Below, piece by piece: positions 33,844 to 42,336 of a stretch of 60,991 bases of DNA (positions within the stretch are counted from its first letter, which is position 1; every line of letters begins with the position of its first letter). A program made the position numbers and the translations under genes. Origin of the DNA: Flavobacterium enshiense DK69. Its GTDB lineage: Bacteria > Bacteroidota > Bacteroidia > Flavobacteriales > Flavobacteriaceae. The stretch covers positions 1 through 60,991 of the forward strand of contig NZ_AVCS01000007.1 in the NCBI RefSeq assembly GCF_000498495.1, written 5' to 3'. The notes below the pieces were generated by a model. It was not told the DNA's origin and made no database searches. It saw only the letters and a list, made by a program, of their open reading frames with translations.

Positions 33844-34869
33844 ATGACGATGACAGACAAGATTAAAGAATACATTGGTGAAGCACAGTCTTTTACTACT
33901 GATAATAAAGAAACCTTAGAGGCTTTCCGAATCAAGTTTTTGGGAAGTAAGGGCTTGTTGAAAGACCTTTTCGCCGAGTTTAAAAACGTACCGAACGACC
34001 AGAAAAAAGAATTTGGTCAGGTAATCAATTTGCTGAAGGTAACTGCCGAGGATAAAGTAAAAACCATTCAGGAAGCCTTGGAAAGCAAGGAAGTTGCCGG
34101 TGGTGTTTACGGTGATTTGACGCGTCCTGGCGAGCCTTTGGTTGTCGGTTCACGTCATCCTATTTCCATCGTAAAAAATCAAATTGTCGATATTTTTTCC
34201 AACATCGGATTCAATGTTTCTGAAGGTCCGGAAATTGAAGACGACTGGCATAATTTTACCGCTTTGAACCTTCCGGAATACCATCCGGCAAGAGACATGC
34301 AGGATACGTTCTTCATTCAGAGTAATCCGGATGTATTGTTGCGCACGCACACTTCATCAGTTCAGGTACGTTATATGGAAGAAAACAAACCGCCGATCCG
34401 TACGATTTCACCGGGACGTGTTTTCCGTAATGAAGCGGTTTCATCTCGTTCACACTGTATTTTTCATCAGGTTGAAGGTTTGTATATCGACCAGAATGTT
34501 TCGTTTGCCGATTTAAAGCAAACCTTGTTGTATTTCACAAAAGAGATGTTCGGAAAATCGAAAATTCGTTTACGTCCGAGTTACTTCCCGTTCACCGAGC
34601 CAAGTGCCGAAGTGGATATTTACTGGGGATTGAAAACTGAAACCGATTACCGAATCACTAAAGGAACAGGTTGGTTGGAAATCATGGGTTGCGGAATGGT
34701 AGATCCTAACGTTTTGAATAATTGTGGTATTGATGCTAACAAATATAACGGTTTCGCTTTTGGTATGGGAATCGAGCGTATTGCGATGTTGTTGTACCAA
34801 ATTGGAGATATCCGAATGTTCTACGAAAACGATGTTCGCTTTTTGGAACAATTCAAATCAAGTATATAA
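33844..34869 (+). CDS. pheS: Phenylalanine--tRNA ligase alpha subunit
   Basis: A 341-residue class II aminoacyl-tRNA synthetase subunit (an ATG at 33850 would shorten it by two). The N-terminal coiled coil (about 1-85) is followed by the catalytic core: GSRHPISIVKNQIVDIFSNIGF (in parts), DTFFIQ, LRTHTSSVQVRYME (motif region with RTHTS), RTISPGRVFRNEAVS (motif 2), HQVEGLYID, and GFAFGMGIERIAMLLYQI (motif 3). It charges tRNA-Phe together with PheT, which is not in this window. Monocistronic with its own -7 box and terminator. Confidence 0.97.
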   Translation: MTMTDKIKEYIGEAQSFTTDNKETLEAFRIKFLGSKGLLKDLFAEFKNVPNDQKKEFGQVINLLKVTAEDKVKTIQEALESKEVAGGVYGDLTRPGEPLVVGSRHPISIVKNQIVDIFSNIGFNVSEGPEIEDDWHNFTALNLPEYHPARDMQDTFFIQSNPDVLLRTHTSSVQVRYMEENKPPIRTISPGRVFRNEAVSSRSHCIFHQVEGLYIDQNVSFADLKQTLLYFTKEMFGKSKIRLRPSYFPFTEPSAEVDIYWGLKTETDYRITKGTGWLEIMGCGMVDPNVLNNCGIDANKYNGFAFGMGIERIAMLLYQIGDIRMFYENDVRFLEQFKSSI

Positions 34870-34874
34870 AATTT

Positions 34875-34903
34875 AAGGCTGTCAGAAGACAGCCTTTTTT
34901 TGT
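34875..34903 (+). terminator. Terminator after pheS
   Basis: AAGGCTGTC (34875-34883) pairs with 34888-34896 around AGAA, followed by seven T. Confidence 0.9.
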
Positions 34904-35021
34904 TTTTTATTTTTAGTAATGCTCAAAAGTTTGAAAAGAACGGATTTTTTATTTATTTGTTTTGAAAATCAGGTTTTTGCCGTATAAAGGGTGATTTTAA
35001 TCGGTTACCCTATTTAAAAGA

Positions 35022-35051
35022 TTTGTTATTTGTTGGCAATTTTTATATTTG
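35022..35051 (+). promoter_or_regulatory. Promoter of the GH16-like lipoprotein gene
   Basis: TTTG (35022-35025), 18 bases, TATATTTG (35044-35051): a full consensus match 33 bases before the ATG at 35084. Confidence 0.7.
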
Positions 35052-35083
35052 GAGACCAAAAAACTAATAATCAAATCTTAAGA

Positions 35084-35821
35084 ATGAAAAAATTTACAAA
35101 AATAGCCGTCTTATTTATGGGGTTAACGCTCTTCTCCTGTTCTACGGAAGAACAATATACTAATGAGAATAATGAAAATTCAAATTTTGAGAGACCGTCA
35201 GGGAATAACCCTATAACTAAAAACTGGGAATTTAACGATCTGAACGAGTGGCAGGATGCTTCTCAGAATAGCTCGGCAAACTATTATTTGGAGAACGGCA
35301 ATTTAAAAATGTTTACAAATCCTAACACCTGGGAACGCACTAAAGTCAAAACGACATCGACTTTTGGTGCTGGTACTTATACCTGGAGAGTCTATGTTCC
35401 GGAAATGGGAGTTGGAGATATGTCCAGCATTGGGGCATTCCTTTACAAAGATGATACGCATGAGTTGGATTTCGAAATCGGCTATGGTAGTGAAAGTACC
35501 AGGCAAAGTTTAAATGCCCAAGCCGATGATTTAATTGCATACATGAGTTCGCAGGCTAATCCTTCACAATTTGTACAAACAACAATCAAAAGAAACCAAT
35601 GGTATACTTTGACGATTGAATTGAGTCTGACTTCAAATAACAGGTATTTTGCTAAGTGGAAAATTGACGGAACTACCGTAGCTTCAAAACAATTGAATTA
35701 TGGTACTAAAGTCAAATTTAATGTCTTCTGCAGTATGGAAAACCTTACGTTCATAGGGGATCACATTCCGTTAAGCCAAAATTATGCCTTGTTTGATTCG
35801 GTACAGTATTTGAGCTATTAA
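35084..35821 (+). CDS. Lipoprotein with GH16-like jelly-roll domain
   Basis: A 245-residue lipoprotein from the ATG at 35084, which follows the promoter; the frame is open from a TTG at 35030 that lies inside it. Lipobox TLFSC (Cys19). The mature part looks like a concanavalin A-like jelly roll: NWEFNDLNEWQDAS, GAGTYTWRVYVPEMG, then HELDFEIGYG, and IKRNQWYTLTIEL. The ELDFE motif (127-131) has the spacing of the GH16 active site E-x-D-x-E, so the catalytic acids may be present. Most GH16 enzymes are longer at the N-terminus and have an aromatic-rich cleft. Substrate unknown; could equally be a non-catalytic lectin-like relative. Confidence 0.8.
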   Translation: MKKFTKIAVLFMGLTLFSCSTEEQYTNENNENSNFERPSGNNPITKNWEFNDLNEWQDASQNSSANYYLENGNLKMFTNPNTWERTKVKTTSTFGAGTYTWRVYVPEMGVGDMSSIGAFLYKDDTHELDFEIGYGSESTRQSLNAQADDLIAYMSSQANPSQFVQTTIKRNQWYTLTIELSLTSNNRYFAKWKIDGTTVASKQLNYGTKVKFNVFCSMENLTFIGDHIPLSQNYALFDSVQYLSY

Positions 35822-35846
35822 TTTTGAAACGCTCATAAAAAAAAGC

Positions 35847-35908
35847 AACTGTCCCATTTTGAAATTGAGTCTTTCTTAGGCTTCCTTTTCAGAATGGGAC
35901 AGTTTTAT
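35847..35908. terminator. Long hairpin, bidirectional terminator between convergent genes
   Basis: AACTGTCCCATT (35847-35858) pairs perfectly with 35893-35904, and the stem continues through TTGAAA with one G-U pair, giving about 18 bp around a 22-base loop. A-runs on the left and T-runs on the right allow termination both ways. The long stem and large loop are unusual for a terminator. Confidence 0.7.
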
Positions 35909-36360
35909 TTCACGACCTTATGTAATATGTAATTGGATTTTAAAGCGCTTTCAATTTCTTTTCCGTTGCGATCCAGCATCAGCAATCGGCCTTCCCCGAC
36001 CTTGTACTGTGTTTCCGTTCTGGCTTTGTCCAGTCTGATAATACTTCCGGTGTCATCCCAGGTAAAAGTTCCTTTTGTAACCGTCGGTTTTTGTTCCCTG
36101 TCTTGATATAGAACCGATAATTTATAGGTTTTGTCTTTGTGTAATGTCAATTCGGTTTCAATTCCCGGGCAATCCGCACAGGGAATAACACCTTTATAGG
36201 TTCCGTCCCAATCCAACGAAATTTCCGAAGTATGCATATCCGGAACTGCAGTTGTGGTGTCCGGTTCTCTTTCAGTTGCTTCCGATTCGTCTTTCTTGCC
36301 GAATTCACAGCCAAAAACAGTTATGTTGAGGAAAAACAGCGTTACAATAAGTAGTTTCAT
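35905..36360 (-). CDS. NlpE N-terminal-domain lipoprotein
   Basis: A 151-residue lipoprotein with lipobox VFGC (Cys18). After an acidic, Thr-rich linker (about 20-48) comes the copper-resistance NlpE N-terminal domain: WDGTYKGVIPCADCPGIETELTL in parts, with the CXXC at Cys61/Cys64, then YKLSVLYQDRE and GTFTWDDTGSIIRLD. In E. coli NlpE senses surface attachment and envelope stress; here only the N-terminal beta-barrel domain is present, as is usual in Bacteroidota. Role in copper or redox sensing is inferred from family. Confidence 0.9.
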   Translation of the reverse strand: MKLLIVTLFFLNITVFGCEFGKKDESEATEREPDTTTAVPDMHTSEISLDWDGTYKGVIPCADCPGIETELTLHKDKTYKLSVLYQDREQKPTVTKGTFTWDDTGSIIRLDKARTETQYKVGEGRLLMLDRNGKEIESALKSNYILHKVVK

Positions 36361-36423
36361 ATCTTTTTTATTTGCAATTGGATTGCGATAAAAGTTGTAG
36401 AATAAAATTACGGAATATTATAG

Positions 36424-36431
36424 TAAATTTG
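36424..36431 (+). promoter_or_regulatory. -7 box of the 36454 gene
   Basis: TAAATTTG fits TAnnTTTG, 23 bases before the ATG. A TTG lies 26 bases upstream, slightly too far for the usual spacing. Confidence 0.5.
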
Positions 36432-36453
36432 CGAACTTTTAATTTTCAACGCT

Positions 36454-36861
36454 ATGCAAAAAGATATTATTATACCAAAAGTGGAAAATGTGTATGTGGC
36501 CGCCATTCAGGAATGGAATGATGATTTTATGGAAAACTCCTGGTATGCGTATCTCGTTAATGATGGCGATGAAAAACTGGAAATGGCCATTGTGGTTACA
36601 AGAGCTTACGGTCAGCTTAATGGGGAAGAACGCAAAACAGGGACTTTCCGTCACGCTTTTAAAGAAGTGGAACCTAATTCGGCAGTAAAAATCGAATTGC
36701 TGGAAAACAACGTTCTTCAATTGAACAACGAGTTTTTAGTAACGTTCTTTATTGGCGACAAGCTTTACGACAAAAGTTATGTTTTCAGAGCTAATACCAT
36801 TAACGATCGTGCCATGACCGATATTCCGGTTATGAACAAACGCGGCGTGTTGGTAAAATAG
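36454..36861 (+). CDS. Conserved cytoplasmic protein of unknown function
   Basis: A 135-residue soluble protein without signal or membrane segment. Sequence features: VENVYVAAIQEWNDDFMENSWYAYLVND, then MAIVVTRAYGQLNGEERKTGTFRHAFKEV and VTFFIGDKLYDKSYVFR. It looks like a single alpha/beta or beta-sandwich domain conserved in Flavobacteriia. No catalytic motif. Monocistronic, with its own -7 box. Confidence 0.85.
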   Translation: MQKDIIIPKVENVYVAAIQEWNDDFMENSWYAYLVNDGDEKLEMAIVVTRAYGQLNGEERKTGTFRHAFKEVEPNSAVKIELLENNVLQLNNEFLVTFFIGDKLYDKSYVFRANTINDRAMTDIPVMNKRGVLVK

Positions 36862-37026
36862 CGTCTGGCAAATCAATTCATTAAGAAAATATAAGCTTCT
36901 CAGAGTATTTTAGTCTGTTTTTTAAGAATCTGAAACAATTGAATTCAGGGATATAAATTTGAAAACAGGATTGAAAGGATGTTGGAATATTTCCTACTTT
37001 AGGGAAATTTTTCAGCAAATACCCAA

Positions 37027-39822
37027 ATGAGAAAAACAGCTTTTCTATTTATTACAGCCTTACTGTCTGTAAGCGCTTTTTCGCAAAATAAAAATTATGC
37101 AGAATACGTAAATCCGTTTGTCGGTACGGGTGGTCACGGACACACGTTTCCCGGCGCTACTTTGCCTTTTGGGATGGTGCAATTATCACCCGATACCCGG
37201 ATTGACGGTAGCTGGGACGGTTGCGGCGGTTATCATTATTCTGACGATGTGATTTATGGTTTTTCCCATACGCATCTTAATGGCGTGGGGGTTTCCGATT
37301 ATGGGGATATTATGCTGATGCCTACCATGGGAAAACCGTCTTTGAACGCTAAAGCCTATTCTTCTTCTTTCTCACACCAAAACGAAAAAGCTGCTGCGGG
37401 ATTCTATTCCGTAAAACTGGACAAGCATAATATTGATGTGGACCTGACCGCTTCGACAAGGGTTGGTTTTCATAAGTATACTTTTAATAAGGATGGCCAG
37501 GCCAATATCATTCTCGATTTAAATCACCGCGATAAATTACTTCAGGGCGAAGTAAAGATCATCGACAACAGAACTATCGAAATTTTGCGTAGAAGCGAAG
37601 CCTGGGCTCGTGACCAGTACGTTTTTGCCCGGATCGAGTTCAATGTTCCGATGAAGGTTACCAATTCAAAAAACAGTAAACTTATTTCGGATAATGAGGC
37701 TGTTAAATATTTGGCATTAAGTTTTTCCAAACCCGTAAAAAAAGGCGAAATTATTTTGGTGAAAGTGGCGTTGTCGCCAACAGGTTATGAAGGCGCCAAA
37801 CTGAACATGACCGAAATCAAGCACTGGGATTTTGAAAAAGCAAGGAAAAATGCTGAGTCACTTTGGAATAAAGAACTTTCTAAAATTGAAGTAACATCCG
37901 ATAATAAAGACAAGCTGGCCATTTTCTACACGGCTTTGTATCACACCATGATGCAGCCTAACATTGCCGAAGATTTAGACGGAAAATATCGTGGGCGTGA
38001 CAACAAAATTCATGTCGCGGATAACTTCGATTATTATACGGTTTTCTCGCTTTGGGATACCTTCCGTGGAGCACATCCGTTGTATACTTTGATTGATAAA
38101 AAACGTACTTCCGATTACATCAATACGTTTATTAAACAATACGAGCAAGGGGGTAGGCTTCCGGTATGGGAATTGGCTTCCAACGAAACCGATTGCATGA
38201 TTGGGTATCATTCTGTTTCCGTAATTGCCGATGCCATGGTTAAAGGTATCAAAGGGTTTGATTATGAGAAAGCTTTTGAAGCGGCTAAACATTCTGCCAT
38301 GCTGGATCATTTGGGATTGGATGCCTATAAGAAAAACGGGTTTATTTCCATTGATGATGAACATGAAAGTGTTTCCAAAACATTGGAGTATGCTTATGAC
38401 GACTGGTGTATAGCCCAAATGGCGCAGCTGTTGAAAAAGAATGAAGACTTCGAGTATTTCATGCAACGTTCACAAAACTGGAAAAACCTTTACGACAAAG
38501 AAACCGGTTTTATGCGCCCCAAGAAGAATGGAGGATGGGATAAACCGTTTGAAGCCCGTGAAGTAAATAATAATTTTACGGAAGGAAATTCGTGGCAGTA
38601 TTCGTTTTTTGTACCGCAGGATATCCCTGGTCTGATTGCAGCTCACGGAGGAAAGGAAAAATTTGAAGCAAAACTGGACGAGCTGTTTTCGGCTCCGACA
38701 GCCACCACCGGACGTCAACAGGCAGACATTACCGGTTTAATCGGGCAGTATGCACACGGTAATGAACCGAGTCATCATATGGCGTATTTGTATAATTATG
38801 TTGATAAACCCGAAAAAACGAAAGAAAAAGTACATTACATTTTAAACGAATTCTATAAAAATACGCCTGACGGATTAATAGGTAATGAAGATTGCGGCCA
38901 GATGAGTGCCTGGTATGTGCTGAGTTCGCTTGGGATTTACTCTGTTACACCGGGGCTGGAGGCTTTTACAGCGGTTGAACCACTTTTTAAAAACGCTATG
39001 ATTAAAACAGATGATTTCACAACTGTTTCTGTCAATAATAAAATTGGGGAGGGAAATTATGTGTCGTTTGATTTAAGAGAACGTTTTCGTGGTATAAATC
39101 ACTATCCTGATGGCTTTCCTTTTACAACTGTTCCCACTATTCAATCGGAAAGCAAAGCATTCAAAGACAAGCTGAAAATAAATATGGAATCAAATTTGGG
39201 GAATAAGATTTATTATTCGTTTACTGATAATGGTGATTTCAAAGAATATACACAGCCCTTCGAAATTGATAAAACAACATCCATTTTTGCGTATTGTCTT
39301 GATTATAGAGGAGAGAAAAGCAGTACCGTAAATGCCACTTTCTTTAAAAAACCAAACGATTATACTATCGATATCAAGTCGAAGTATTCAGCACAGTATC
39401 ACGCAGGAGGCCCACAGGGATTAGTTGATGGTGTTATGGGTACCGAAAACTGGCGCAAAGGTGATTGGCAAGGTTATCAGGCGCAGAATTTTGAAGCAAC
39501 GATTGATTTGAAGAAAACAACGGAGGTTTCCGAGGTTACTGCACGTTTTCTTCAGGATACGCGTGCCTGGATTCTGATGCCGACCAAGGTGGAATATTAT
39601 GTTTCGAAAGACAACAAAAAGTTCGAATTGGTGGCAACGGTAAACAATACATTGGATGCGAAAGACTATGAGGCAAAAGTCATGGCTTTCGACGGAAAAA
39701 TCAAAGCAACCAAGGCCCGTTATGTAAAAGTGAAGGCATATAACTTCGGGAAGTTACCGGAATGGCATCAAGGAGCAGGCGGAGATGCTTATATTTTTGT
39801 GGATGAGATAACCGTGAGATAG
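37027..39822 (+). CDS. GH92-family alpha-mannosidase with C-terminal F5/8-type domain
   Basis: A 931-residue exported glycosidase. Signal peptide ends AFSQ. The GH92 signature starts at VNPFVGTGGHGHTFPGATLPFGMVQLSPDTR (in parts, about 30-60), followed by GGYHYSDDVIYGFSHTHLNGVGVSDYGD. The catalytic (alpha/alpha)6 domain has GNEPSHHMAYLYNY and GNEDCGQMSAWYVLSSLG (about 575-640). The last 140 residues form a discoidin/F5-8-type carbohydrate-binding-like domain (VDGVMGTENWRKGDWQGYQ, WILMPTKVEYYVS). GH92 enzymes are Ca-dependent exo-alpha-mannosidases acting on glycoprotein N-glycans. It stands alone, not in a visible polysaccharide utilisation locus. A near-consensus promoter (TTG 36971-36973, TACTTTAG 36995-37002) precedes it. 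Confidence 0.94.
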   Translation: MRKTAFLFITALLSVSAFSQNKNYAEYVNPFVGTGGHGHTFPGATLPFGMVQLSPDTRIDGSWDGCGGYHYSDDVIYGFSHTHLNGVGVSDYGDIMLMPTMGKPSLNAKAYSSSFSHQNEKAAAGFYSVKLDKHNIDVDLTASTRVGFHKYTFNKDGQANIILDLNHRDKLLQGEVKIIDNRTIEILRRSEAWARDQYVFARIEFNVPMKVTNSKNSKLISDNEAVKYLALSFSKPVKKGEIILVKVALSPTGYEGAKLNMTEIKHWDFEKARKNAESLWNKELSKIEVTSDNKDKLAIFYTALYHTMMQPNIAEDLDGKYRGRDNKIHVADNFDYYTVFSLWDTFRGAHPLYTLIDKKRTSDYINTFIKQYEQGGRLPVWELASNETDCMIGYHSVSVIADAMVKGIKGFDYEKAFEAAKHSAMLDHLGLDAYKKNGFISIDDEHESVSKTLEYAYDDWCIAQMAQLLKKNEDFEYFMQRSQNWKNLYDKETGFMRPKKNGGWDKPFEAREVNNNFTEGNSWQYSFFVPQDIPGLIAAHGGKEKFEAKLDELFSAPTATTGRQQADITGLIGQYAHGNEPSHHMAYLYNYVDKPEKTKEKVHYILNEFYKNTPDGLIGNEDCGQMSAWYVLSSLGIYSVTPGLEAFTAVEPLFKNAMIKTDDFTTVSVNNKIGEGNYVSFDLRERFRGINHYPDGFPFTTVPTIQSESKAFKDKLKINMESNLGNKIYYSFTDNGDFKEYTQPFEIDKTTSIFAYCLDYRGEKSSTVNATFFKKPNDYTIDIKSKYSAQYHAGGPQGLVDGVMGTENWRKGDWQGYQAQNFEATIDLKKTTEVSEVTARFLQDTRAWILMPTKVEYYVSKDNKKFELVATVNNTLDAKDYEAKVMAFDGKIKATKARYVKVKAYNFGKLPEWHQGAGGDAYIFVDEITVR

Positions 39823-39824
39823 TT

Positions 39825-39870
39825 AAATTATAAAGGCGTTAGAATTTCTAACGCCTTTATAATTTCTTTT
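39825..39870. terminator. Bidirectional terminator between GH92 and TerC genes
   Basis: An 18-bp stem (39825-39842 with 39848-39865, loop AATTT) followed by CTTTT, between convergent genes. Confidence 0.9.
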
Positions 39871-39883
39871 ATGGTTTATAATT

Positions 39884-40879
39884 TTAGTCTTTAACAGGGA
39901 AAAACAGCGAAGTAAGAACCGAAAGTGCCAAAACCGTACCCACGATCAGTAGGGAAACCGGTGATGAAATATGGTAGAAAGGTGCAATAATCATTTTTAC
40001 TCCGATAAAAGCCAAAATAAGGGCTAATCCGTACTTCAAACGGCTGAACATATGCATGAAGTTGGCTAATAGGAAATAAAGTGCTCTAAGCCCTAAAATT
40101 GCGAAAATGTTTGAAGTATAAAGGATGAAAGGATCGTTCGGGGCAATCGCAAAAATGGCTGGGATACTGTCGACGGCAAAAATTAAATCGGTAAACTCGA
40201 TTACCGCCACCACAACCAATAAGGGCGTAGCCATTTTTACGCCATTTTCTACAGTAAAGAATTTTCCGCCGTCGTAGTTTTCGCTCACAGGGAAAAAACG
40301 GTGAACCAAACGTGCTCCCGGGCTTTTGGTAAAATCCTTGTCACCCTCATCATGTTCTGAAAACCAGGATTTTATTCCGGCATAAATAAGAAAGAACCCA
40401 AAAATGGAGAGAATAACGTTGATTTTTACCAAATATCCGAAAATGTGCATTTCCGGCAGATAGGTCATGTTAATAAGTTCGACGCCTGTAAAAATAAAAA
40501 TAGCACGAAAGACTAAGGCGCCGAGAATCCCCCAAAAAAGTACTTTGTGGTGGAGTTCCCGTTGTACGTTGAAGAACCCGAAAACCATGATGAAAACGAA
40601 AAGGTTGTCTACCGAAAGTGCTTTTTCAATCCAATAGGCCGATTGGAACTGCGCAAACTTTTCCACTCCCATATAATGATAAATCACTGCACTGAAGCCC
40701 ATGGCAAGTGAAATCCAAACTATCGATGCTATAAGCGCCTCCCGATTGCTGATGGTATGCGGGTCTTTTTTGAAAACGCCCAAATCCAACAATAACATAG
40801 CTAGAATTACCACGGCGAATACGGTGAGAATTACCGGATGATCAATTAAATTGTCTATTTTATGGGCATTGTTTTCCAT
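39884..40879 (-). CDS. TerC/Alx-family membrane protein
   Basis: A 331-residue polytopic membrane protein. Seven or more hydrophobic segments are visible. The family signatures EKALSVDNLFVF (about 86-97) and FTDLIFAVDSIPAIFAI (about 232-248) carry the conserved Asp residues of TerC/Alx. Characterised relatives export manganese or take part in metal homeostasis during membrane-protein secretion; tellurite resistance is the historical name. Monocistronic and convergent with the GH92 gene. Confidence 0.93.
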   Translation of the reverse strand: MENNAHKIDNLIDHPVILTVFAVVILAMLLLDLGVFKKDPHTISNREALIASIVWISLAMGFSAVIYHYMGVEKFAQFQSAYWIEKALSVDNLFVFIMVFGFFNVQRELHHKVLFWGILGALVFRAIFIFTGVELINMTYLPEMHIFGYLVKINVILSIFGFFLIYAGIKSWFSEHDEGDKDFTKSPGARLVHRFFPVSENYDGGKFFTVENGVKMATPLLVVVAVIEFTDLIFAVDSIPAIFAIAPNDPFILYTSNIFAILGLRALYFLLANFMHMFSRLKYGLALILAFIGVKMIIAPFYHISSPVSLLIVGTVLALSVLTSLFFPVKD

Positions 40880-40984
40880 CGGGAGTAAAATAAGGTTCTG
40901 CGTAAACAGAAATGTTTTTCTAAGCTTTTATCAAAATGTTGGGCCGGTGTTTCCTGAAACTTTTATAAAACAGAAATCTGAAAA

Positions 40985-41980
40985 TTAATCCAGTTTCTCG
41001 GTTAATTTCTTGAAAACCTTTTTAGGCTCTTTTCCTTCATACAAGATGTCGTAAACGGCATTAATAATAGGCGTTTTGGCTTTGTACTCTTCATTAAGTT
41101 TGTAAGCGCTTTTAGTGGCGTAATATCCTTCGGCAACCATGCTCATTTCCATTTGCGCCGATTTAACGGTATAGCCTTTTCCAATCATATTTCCGAACAT
41201 ACGATTACGCGAAAAAATAGAATAACCGGTTACAAGTAAGTCCCCTAAATATGCCGAATCATTGATGTTTCGTTTCATTTTGTGGACTTTCTTAATGTAT
41301 TTTTTCATCTCACGGATGGCGTTACTCATTAGCAAAGCCTGGAAATTATCCCCATATCCCAATCCATGGGCAATACCTGCAGCAATGGAATAGATGTTTT
41401 TCAGCATGGCGGCATATTCCGTACCGATGATGTCGTCAGAAGTTTTGGTTTTGATGTAATGACTGTTAAGATTTGTTGCCATCACCTTCGCTTTTTCATC
41501 ATCACCGCAGGCAATGGTAAGGTAGGAAAGGCGTTCCAGGGCAACCTCTTCGGCGTGACACGGACCGGTAATAACTCCGATATTGTCATACGGGATATCA
41601 TAAATTTTATGAAAATGTTCGCCAACGATTAAACTTGTTTCCGGAACAATACCTTTGATGGCTGAAAAGATCACTTTGTCTTTCAAACTCACGGTCAGTT
41701 TTTCCAATTCTCCTTTTAAGAAAGCAGAAGGGATCGCAAAAATGACATAATCCGCATAGGCTACCGCCTCATTGATGTCGTTGGTAAGCTTAAGTTTATT
41801 GGTGTCAAACTCCACCGAACTCAAATAATTCGGATTGTGTTTGTTCATTTTAATATGTTCGATAGCGTAAGTGTTTCGCATGTACCAGGCGATTTCAGGA
41901 AGATTAACGCATAGCATCTTTGCAATCGCTGTCGCCCAGCTTCCGCCGCCAATTACCGCAAATTTCGGGTTGTCAGTCAT
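40985..41980 (-). CDS. gpsA: Glycerol-3-phosphate dehydrogenase [NAD(P)+]
   Basis: A 331-residue cytoplasmic enzyme from the ATG at 41980 (an upstream ATG at 42016 would add 12 residues with no family match). It reduces dihydroxyacetone phosphate to sn-glycerol 3-phosphate for phospholipid synthesis. The Rossmann motif IGGGSWATAIAKML, SAIKGIVPE, GPCHAEEVA, the catalytic Lys region AAMLKNIYSIAAGIAHGLGYGDN, and GDLLVTGYSIFSRN are all present. A TAnnTTTG box (42004-42011) lies 24 bases upstream. Confidence 0.96.
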   Translation of the reverse strand: MTDNPKFAVIGGGSWATAIAKMLCVNLPEIAWYMRNTYAIEHIKMNKHNPNYLSSVEFDTNKLKLTNDINEAVAYADYVIFAIPSAFLKGELEKLTVSLKDKVIFSAIKGIVPETSLIVGEHFHKIYDIPYDNIGVITGPCHAEEVALERLSYLTIACGDDEKAKVMATNLNSHYIKTKTSDDIIGTEYAAMLKNIYSIAAGIAHGLGYGDNFQALLMSNAIREMKKYIKKVHKMKRNINDSAYLGDLLVTGYSIFSRNRMFGNMIGKGYTVKSAQMEMSMVAEGYYATKSAYKLNEEYKAKTPIINAVYDILYEGKEPKKVFKKLTEKLD

Positions 41981-42003
41981 TTTCTTTTCATGATTTGAAT
42001 CTC

Positions 42004-42011
42004 CAAAAGTA
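42004..42011 (-). promoter_or_regulatory. -7 box of gpsA
   Basis: TACTTTTG on the minus strand fits TAnnTTTG, 24 bases before the ATG at 41980. No clear -33 TTG. Confidence 0.45.
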
Positions 42012-42263
42012 CTCAAATTTGATGAAAGTGAAAAACTTTGATTTTTGCAATTTTAGCGCTTTTTGCCGTAACCAGCTTTTACTGCAGTGTTATTGTGATG
42101 CTGTTAACCTAATGAATGTCAATCTAAAAATTTAACATTAGATTATGATTTCCGATAGCAATGAATTGACTTGACTCCCGTTATTATCTCCGGTTAAGAA
42201 TGATAATGTAGTGATACATTGTCGAAAGTTAGAAATAGTTAATATTTTTTGTTTTTGGTGAGG

Positions 42264-42306
42264 AAGGCGCTCTTGGAATTAATTTCAGGGCGCCTTTCGT
42301 TTTTTG
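42264..42306 (+). terminator. Orphan terminator hairpin upstream of the NHL gene
   Basis: AAGGCGC (42264-42270) pairs with GCGCCTT (42290-42296) around a 19-base loop, followed by CGTTTTTTG. No gene precedes it on this strand. Confidence 0.55.
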
Positions 42307-42336
42307 TTATATTTTTACCTGACAAATTGGTAAGAG

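Larger units (their letters stand above)
41981..42336. other. Intergenic region with an orphan terminator
   Basis: The 356 bases between gpsA and the NHL gene hold the gpsA -7 box (42004-42011) and a terminator-like hairpin in plus orientation (42264-42306), 31 bases before the NHL start, with no plus-strand gene before it. A leader attenuator or a small RNA ending there is possible. No open frame of interest. Confidence 0.55.
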
